A stretch of 39,579 nt of DNA from Bacteroidota bacterium. GTDB taxonomy: Bacteria; Bacteroidota; Ignavibacteria; Kryptoniales; JAKASW01. Position numbers and translations under genes: made by a program. The stretch is from the NCBI GenBank assembly GCA_021812985.1, contig JAKAMG010000027.1, positions 1 through 39,579 of the forward strand, written 5' to 3'. Shown piece by piece: positions 34,501 through 39,579 of this stretch (positions within the stretch are counted from its first letter, which is position 1; the number at the start of each line of letters is the position of its first letter). The notes beneath the pieces were generated by a model. That model made no database searches and had not been told where the DNA came from. It saw nothing but the letters and a program-made list of their open reading frames with translations.

Positions 34501-37062
34501 CTATTTCATCAGGGTCATCTTCTTGACATCCGTGAATCCGCCTGCCTGCAATCGGTAGAAATAGAGACCGCTGGGGAGCATTGCCGCATTGAATACCGCC
34601 TGATACGAACCGGGTTGACGGTCCGCATCGACGAGCGTGACGACGCTCCGACCAAGTATATCATAGATTACAAGCGTTACGTGCGAAGCGCTGGGTACGT
34701 CGTACTCAATCGTAGTGGCAGGATTGAACGGGTTGGGGAAATTCTGCGCCAGCCCGAATGCTGTAGGCACCGAATTTTGATCCGATTTTACGCCCAGGAG
34801 GGTTAGGCTGACTTCGTTCGAATAAGCAGACATCACAACTAGATTATGACCTCTTACCCGGTAGAAGTAGACGTTGCCTGGGACGCCGGTTGTGTCAGTG
34901 AATAAGGCAGTGTTTGTCCCGACGGAATCAGTCACAGCATACGTACCGGAAGCTCCTGTCTTTCTTTCTATGTAATACCCTAGCTCACTTCCTGAATTGT
35001 CGTTCCATGTCAGCTTGACGTTCCCGCCCACAACTTGAGTCGCCGTCAGATTCGTCGGCGGTTTCATCGGGGTCACTGCGCTCGACATGTTCGAGTAACC
35101 CGAGTTCCCGCCAAGATTGGATGCGTACACGCGATAGAAATACATGCTTCCATCCACGAGCCCGCTGTCTGAATCGGATGTCGTGTTCGCCGGTAGATTA
35201 GCGACAGTGGACCACGAAGTCGTGTCAATGGTCCTCTGGATGCCGAACGAGGACTCATTATTTGAATTGTCGGTCCAGTTCAAATCGATGCGTCCGTAAT
35301 TGACGGTGGTGGCGGCGAGATTCGAGGGTGCTGCGGGGAGACTGACCGGAGTCGCCTTCACCGCACCGTTAACGAGCATCGCGCGCGGGCTCCCCTCGTT
35401 CAGGAGAAACTGCTGCAAAGTCAAATTTGAGACTCGCCCGGAGCTGACGTATGCCGGGACGAAGAAGCGGAGCTTGCACAGTATCCCAGGCGCGTTCAGG
35501 CTTGTCGTGCCAGCCCCGGCAAATATCACTTGCGTTCCGGAGATGTTAAAAGTGTACGTCCATCCATTGGTCAGCGAACCGGTCCCCACAATGCCGATGG
35601 GATGCACGACCGACGTGTCGAATGATACGGTCCCTTGACAGCTCAGTACCATCATCCCGGAGGTCATCGGGAATACATAAAGAGGGACATCCACGGTATC
35701 ACCGATCATTCCAACGGTGTCTGCAACCGACACCCGCGTGTCATAAATCTGTATAGTCCCCGAAGCGCCGCTACCACCGTAAGAATCGACCGCCTGCACA
35801 GTGATCGCGCCTCCTTTACGGGCCGTCAGGAGTCCTGTCTGGTCAATCGTGGCACGAGTCGAATCGCTTGTAGACCAGGTGTATGGCGGATTTCCGCCGG
35901 AGGCTGCGAGCCGCAGCGTGTCCCCGACCATGAGGTTCGCAGTTTTGGGTAAGATTGCCAGAGTCGATAGGTTTATCGTACGAAAATTGGCTGTCGCCGA
36001 GTCGCCCTGCAGGTTTTGATTGAAGACAATGTTTGCAGGGACGAGGCCTGTTGACCCCGTGTTTGTCCTTGACACTTTGAATTGCAGATAGACCAGGACA
36101 CCTTGCCCGCTCAGGGGAGAGGTGCCTGCGAATGAAAAACTGAGCACTCCGCTCCCGGAATTTCCGAGCGCCCCGTCTGGGTATGAGGCCATCATAGTAC
36201 CTGCCTGAGTGAATCCGATCGGAGAGAGAAGGTTTGGATTGAAATTAACCTGGAACGAGCCTGACGTAACGTTTAAGCCTGTCAGGTCGCTGGTATAAAC
36301 GGGAAGGCTGAACGTCTGCCCCTGCACATATGATGTATCATTTACGGTTAGCCGAAACGCCCGCACCTCAACCTGTCCGCTTGTGGTGTCAACAGTCCCG
36401 ACGGAGTCTACAGCTACAACCTTTGTGAACCCGGCATGTGTCGCCGTGAGGAGACCTGTCGAGTCTATCGTCGCTACTGCGGAATTCGTCAAGGACCAAT
36501 GATAGGGCGCAGTGCCGCTGTAGGCGGTGAACTTAACCTGGTCACCAACTGTAAGGAGTCCCCCGGTGGGGGAGATACTGATGCTCGGCTGAGCGAGAAT
36601 GCTAATCGAGCCATTTCTGAAAATCATCGACGGACTTCCCTCGTTGAAGTAGTTGGAAGCCGTTCCGCCGGAGAATGTCAGCGATACTCCACCCGAAGTC
36701 AGGAGTTTGAAGCGTACGTAGACCAGTATGCCGGTTCCAGAAAGGGGAGTAGTACCCGCGCAGGCAATCGTGACAATGCCCGGCGTGGACTTATTGAAAC
36801 TAAGGGATCCGAGTGACTGGCTCATGCTTCCCGCGGCGATCACGCTGTCAGCAATCATGTAGTAGGAACTATAACTGAGCTGGATCTGGTAGGAGGAAGC
36901 CCCCTTCCCTGTCAGGCTGCTGTCCACGAAAACCGGCACCGTCAGGAAGTTCCCTGTGGTGGCAGTTGTGTCATGTATCGAAAGACGGATTTGACCGTTG
37001 GCAGCGGAAGATACTAACGTCAACAGGAGGAGAATCGTCAGATACTTGAATGATCTAACCAT
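34501..37062 (-). CDS. T9SS-exported protein with three cohesin-like, two Ig-like (Big_2) and two fibronectin III domains
   Basis: The 853-residue protein has a signal peptide ending near SAANGQ, with AAAGGTG just before the ATG. Domains in order: cohesin-like 1 (about 25-155), Big_2-like (157-233, ending ATIDSTGLLTATHAG), cohesin-like 2 (237-370), Big_2-like (373-440, ATIDQTGLLTARKGG), cohesin-like 3 (442-570), FN3 (577-665, RIDLNWTDNS) and FN3 (668-755, VKLTWNDNS). A T9SS sorting domain closes it (770-853: NFPNPFNPAT, IYDILGRSVVTLVD, LPSGLYFYRL). Cohesin-like domains 1 and 3 share the ending F/L-N-E-G-S-P. No enzyme domain is seen, so it reads as a surface scaffold or adhesin. The neighbour 60 nt upstream bears a dockerin. 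Confidence 0.75.
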   Translation of the reverse strand: MVRSFKYLTILLLLTLVSSAANGQIRLSIHDTTATTGNFLTVPVFVDSSLTGKGASSYQIQLSYSSYYMIADSVIAAGSMSQSLGSLSFNKSTPGIVTIACAGTTPLSGTGILVYVRFKLLTSGGVSLTFSGGTASNYFNEGSPSMIFRNGSISILAQPSISISPTGGLLTVGDQVKFTAYSGTAPYHWSLTNSAVATIDSTGLLTATHAGFTKVVAVDSVGTVDTTSGQVEVRAFRLTVNDTSYVQGQTFSLPVYTSDLTGLNVTSGSFQVNFNPNLLSPIGFTQAGTMMASYPDGALGNSGSGVLSFSFAGTSPLSGQGVLVYLQFKVSRTNTGSTGLVPANIVFNQNLQGDSATANFRTINLSTLAILPKTANLMVGDTLRLAASGGNPPYTWSTSDSTRATIDQTGLLTARKGGAITVQAVDSYGGSGASGTIQIYDTRVSVADTVGMIGDTVDVPLYVFPMTSGMMVLSCQGTVSFDTSVVHPIGIVGTGSLTNGWTYTFNISGTQVIFAGAGTTSLNAPGILCKLRFFVPAYVSSGRVSNLTLQQFLLNEGSPRAMLVNGAVKATPVSLPAAPSNLAATTVNYGRIDLNWTDNSNNESSFGIQRTIDTTSWSTVANLPANTTSDSDSGLVDGSMYFYRVYASNLGGNSGYSNMSSAVTPMKPPTNLTATQVVGGNVKLTWNDNSGSELGYYIERKTGASGTYAVTDSVGTNTALFTDTTGVPGNVYFYRVRGHNLVVMSAYSNEVSLTLLGVKSDQNSVPTAFGLAQNFPNPFNPATTIEYDVPSASHVTLVIYDILGRSVVTLVDADRQPGSYQAVFNAAMLPSGLYFYRLQAGGFTDVKKMTLMK

Positions 37063-37085
37063 TAGACACCTTTGTTTTTTCAGGT

Positions 37086-37107
37086 GGGCGTGCCGCGAGG
37101 CACGCCC
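37086..37107 (-). repeat. Perfect 9-bp stem-loop between the two cohesin genes
   Basis: GGGCGTGCC (37086-37094) and GGCACGCCC (37099-37107) pair exactly around a 4-nt loop. It fills the 60-nt gap between the dockerin/cohesin gene and the three-cohesin gene. Minus-strand bases after it are A-rich, not T-rich, so it is not a standard terminator. Confidence 0.6.
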
Positions 37108-37122
37108 GGTTTCCGTGGTTGA

Positions 37123-39579
37123 TTACTTCAGTAATAAGAGTTTCTTCACCTGTGAGAATTTGCCGGCGGCAATCCTGTAGAAATAGACTCCGCTGCCCAC
37201 TCTCGTACCATTATTGTTTGTGCCATCCCACACGGCCTTATAGGAGCCGGCGTTCTGGCTGGCATCGACGAGCGTTTTCACGGCCTGTCCCATGATATTG
37301 TAAATTGTCAGCTGGACGTATGTGTTGTCGTCAGGCAGTTGGTACGCGATCGTCGTGCTCGGATTAAACGGGTTCGGATAGTTCTGATCCAGCTGATACG
37401 CGGTAGGTCTTCCGATCAGCTCTATCTCAGCCGGGTTCGCCAGCTTCGTCAGATCTGTTTCATTCGCGATGAACTTCGGGACGGTGATCTTCGACGTGAT
37501 GTTTCCGCGAATATCGTCGGCAGCCCTGAATGAGACAGACGCGATGTCGCCGTCGTTCCCCAGCATCTGGGCCCCCGCCATAGCGACCCTAAGCACACCG
37601 TTATGCTTGTCGTTAAAATAATCGACCTGCATACCGGACGCCGCGCCGGCGGTTTCAACGTTTTCGAAGCTGAGAACTTTCGGGTCATAATTCAACGTGA
37701 ACTGGACGGACGCAACTCCATTGACGTTGTCGAGTGTTATAGGCACGCTGAAAGAGTCACCGTGGGCCGCTGTCGTATTTCCGACCGCCATCTCAACCCC
37801 GGACACCTTCTGAAGGACAAACAGGTCCTTCGTGTGGTTGTCGATCTTCTTTGCCTTGGCGCCCACCTCGGCCGGAAAGCCTGAGATAAGATCAACCACA
37901 TACTGGAGTACAAGAGATGCGTCATAGGCCGTTATGCTTCCATTCCCGCTTACGTCAGCGACTGATTGCTGCAAGGCGTTAAGAGTGTCAGCGCCCGGGT
38001 TTACGACATATTTCAGTATAAGCGATGCGTCGTAGGCCTGGACAATCCCATTCAGGCTTACATCTCCCATGACGGGGGTGGAAGCGCCGGTAGTAAGGAA
38101 CGGTTGGTAGTTAACCGAATCTGTGATCGCCTGTCCCGATCCGCCGGGATTGCTCGTCGCTGTCGGTCCGGAGTTGTCTCCCCACCAGTTCCACCTTGCG
38201 TCTATCGTGAAAGATTTGTTTACGTTATTGACACCCTTCAGCGAGTTGGCATATATATCGCTGTAATTCACTACCGGATTCGAAGAGCCGTTGGCTGTGA
38301 TTCCGTTCGCGTTGTTCGTGATCGTCGAGTACGTCACAGTTGGGCTCGCATTGTTAGCTGTTATCGCGGAGCCGGAGTTTGAAAGGCCGGCGTACTTTAT
38401 AACACAGTGGCTGAATTGGCAAAGCGGATCAAGAGACTGGTCGGCAAATGTAATCCCGTTCCAACCAGGGTACCAGTACTGTGAATAAGTGAACGTCGTC
38501 GGGTTGGACGCTGTACTGTCTGAATTCGAATCGCCGCCGTAGAAATCGTCACGCAGGTCCGTGAAGACTATCGTGCTGTCAGGTCCGGGGCCACCGACAG
38601 CCATGAGGCCTTTGTTAACTGTCATGCCTGTACCGGGGAAGAATTTGACAATTACGCCCGGGGCGATAGTGAGTGTGGCATTGCTGGCTATTGTGTAGTT
38701 TTGGAACAAATACGGAATGTTGTTGTAGCCGGCAAAGTTCTTCTTTGATAGTGTCACGTCCTGGACCAGAGTCTCGTTAGCGAGGACGCCGATTGCCTTG
38801 TAAGTAGTCCCGCTTATAGAATCGCTGACTGTCGATCTCGGATAGGAAACGAGCGAGGTCTGCATCGGTGCGTAAGTCAGATTCCTGAACAGGCACGAAT
38901 CGAGTGCCGGCGTAGAAACGCCCGTCAGGTATACTCCCCAGTTCGTCCGGTCGAATGTACAATGCACGATTGTCGGCGCGGCCTGCTGTAGTGCAATCCC
39001 AACGTCGGTATATCTGAACATCGCGTACCTAACCACGCTGAGCGAATCTGTGCTCACGTCAGCGAACGTGACCCTGCTGCCGCTCGCAATGCTCGGCGCG
39101 GAAGCAGAGCCATCCTGGTTCGTATCGAACGGATTACCGTAATTATCATCCTCGATATCGGTAAACACGACCGGTTGGGATGCCGTACCGTTGACGGCAA
39201 GAGAACCGCCGACCTGCCAGTTCCCGCCCTTGAACACCAGGCCTGCGGGTATGGTAATCGTGGTACCCGTATTCACCGCGCATGTTCCAAAAAGGACGTA
39301 CGTGATGTTTGTGTACCCCGCGAAGTTCCGAATTGGCACCGTCGCATTGACAGAATAAGTCTCGGGAACTATGCCGAGCCCCATATCCCCGACGTTCAGC
39401 GATTTAATGTTAGTGAATGTCGGATTCGAGAAGAGGCTCATCGAGACGGGAGTCGAGCTGACGTTGATCATCTGAGTGTTCGAAACAACCGGATGGCCGC
39501 TTCCGAATACGCCGAACGCGGAGCTCGCAGACTGCTCGATTACAGAGGAATCCATGACCATGGCAGCATTGAAGTCTCG
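37123..39579 (-). CDS. T9SS-exported beta-helix protein with dockerin and cohesin-like domains, N-terminus beyond the window
   Basis: The frame stays open to the right edge (upstream codons read RDFNAA), so the N-terminus is missing. Residues are numbered from the first Met in the window. Two copies of a beta-helix-type module (about 65-250 and 258-490) share NFAGYxNI, then T-I-x-x-G/PG, then VVFTDIEDD or IVFTDLRDD and a D/N-rich loop. Next is a type I dockerin-like domain (499-557) with two Ca-binding loops: GDVSLNGIVQAYDAS and ADVSGNGSITAYDAS. A cohesin-like domain (about 589-715) follows, then the T9SS sorting domain (NYPNPFNPST, IYNIMGQAVKTLVD, KLLLLK). A dockerin and a cohesin on one chain suggest chain-to-chain docking. 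No catalytic residues are seen. Confidence 0.78.
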   Translation of the reverse strand, partial: RDFNAAMVMDSSVIEQSASSAFGVFGSGHPVVSNTQMINVSSTPVSMSLFSNPTFTNIKSLNVGDMGLGIVPETYSVNATVPIRNFAGYTNITYVLFGTCAVNTGTTITIPAGLVFKGGNWQVGGSLAVNGTASQPVVFTDIEDDNYGNPFDTNQDGSASAPSIASGSRVTFADVSTDSLSVVRYAMFRYTDVGIALQQAAPTIVHCTFDRTNWGVYLTGVSTPALDSCLFRNLTYAPMQTSLVSYPRSTVSDSISGTTYKAIGVLANETLVQDVTLSKKNFAGYNNIPYLFQNYTIASNATLTIAPGVIVKFFPGTGMTVNKGLMAVGGPGPDSTIVFTDLRDDFYGGDSNSDSTASNPTTFTYSQYWYPGWNGITFADQSLDPLCQFSHCVIKYAGLSNSGSAITANNASPTVTYSTITNNANGITANGSSNPVVNYSDIYANSLKGVNNVNKSFTIDARWNWWGDNSGPTATSNPGGSGQAITDSVNYQPFLTTGASTPVMGDVSLNGIVQAYDASLILKYVVNPGADTLNALQQSVADVSGNGSITAYDASLVLQYVVDLISGFPAEVGAKAKKIDNHTKDLFVLQKVSGVEMAVGNTTAAHGDSFSVPITLDNVNGVASVQFTLNYDPKVLSFENVETAGAASGMQVDYFNDKHNGVLRVAMAGAQMLGNDGDIASVSFRAADDIRGNITSKITVPKFIANETDLTKLANPAEIELIGRPTAYQLDQNYPNPFNPSTTIAYQLPDDNTYVQLTIYNIMGQAVKTLVDASQNAGSYKAVWDGTNNNGTRVGSGVYFYRIAAGKFSQVKKLLLLK

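Overview
The window looks like a chromosomal piece of a Gram-negative member of the Bacteroidota/Chlorobiota/Ignavibacteriota assemblage. The strongest clue is three secreted proteins ending in a type IX secretion (T9SS/Por) C-terminal sorting domain, with the N-Y/F-P-N-P-F-N-P motif, a beta-sandwich and a final basic tail (27378-28883, 34501-37062, 37123-39579). Outer-membrane barrels, a lipoprotein and a Tat substrate agree with a diderm cell. GC content is moderate to high. The placement is inferred from protein style only; no rRNA or tRNA gene was seen. The genes are nearly all on the minus strand, and no mobile element or CRISPR array was found.

Layout. 1-2971: the start of a GluP/FucP-type sugar transporter cut by the left edge, then a secreted GH36-like alpha-galactosidase. 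3601-4929 (+): a TPR plus beta-barrel (YaiO-like) outer-membrane protein. 5062-9813: a tight cluster of three radical-SAM enzymes (one B12-binding-type, two paralogous SPASM-type, joined by ATGA overlaps) behind a small outer-membrane barrel gene; its product is unknown. 10045-15770: single genes for a GH18-like lipoprotein, a CPBP membrane protease, a DUF2835 protein (+), a class-C-like serine hydrolase and a Tat-exported phospholipase C/acid phosphatase-family enzyme. 15856-24089: a complete kdpFABCDE potassium-uptake operon, including a 25-residue KdpF. 24484-28883: a secreted beta-helix protein, a secreted galactose mutarotase and a T9SS NodB-like protein. 29206-33397 (+): dabB-dabA, an energy-coupled inorganic carbon pump. 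33596-34087: a small membrane protein of unknown function. 34501-39579: two adjacent T9SS proteins, one with three cohesin-like domains and one with a beta-helix, a dockerin and a cohesin-like domain.

How it fits together. The sugar transporter, alpha-galactosidase, mutarotase, NodB-like protein, GH18-like lipoprotein and beta-helix protein point to use of external polysaccharide, especially galactosides. Kdp serves potassium scavenging, and DabAB supplies CO2/bicarbonate. The two most unusual parts are the radical-SAM cluster, whose substrate cannot be read from the sequence, and the cohesin/dockerin pair, which suggests protein-protein docking on the cell surface. Several genes are followed within about 5-40 nt by perfect or near-perfect stem-loops that lack a U-tract.
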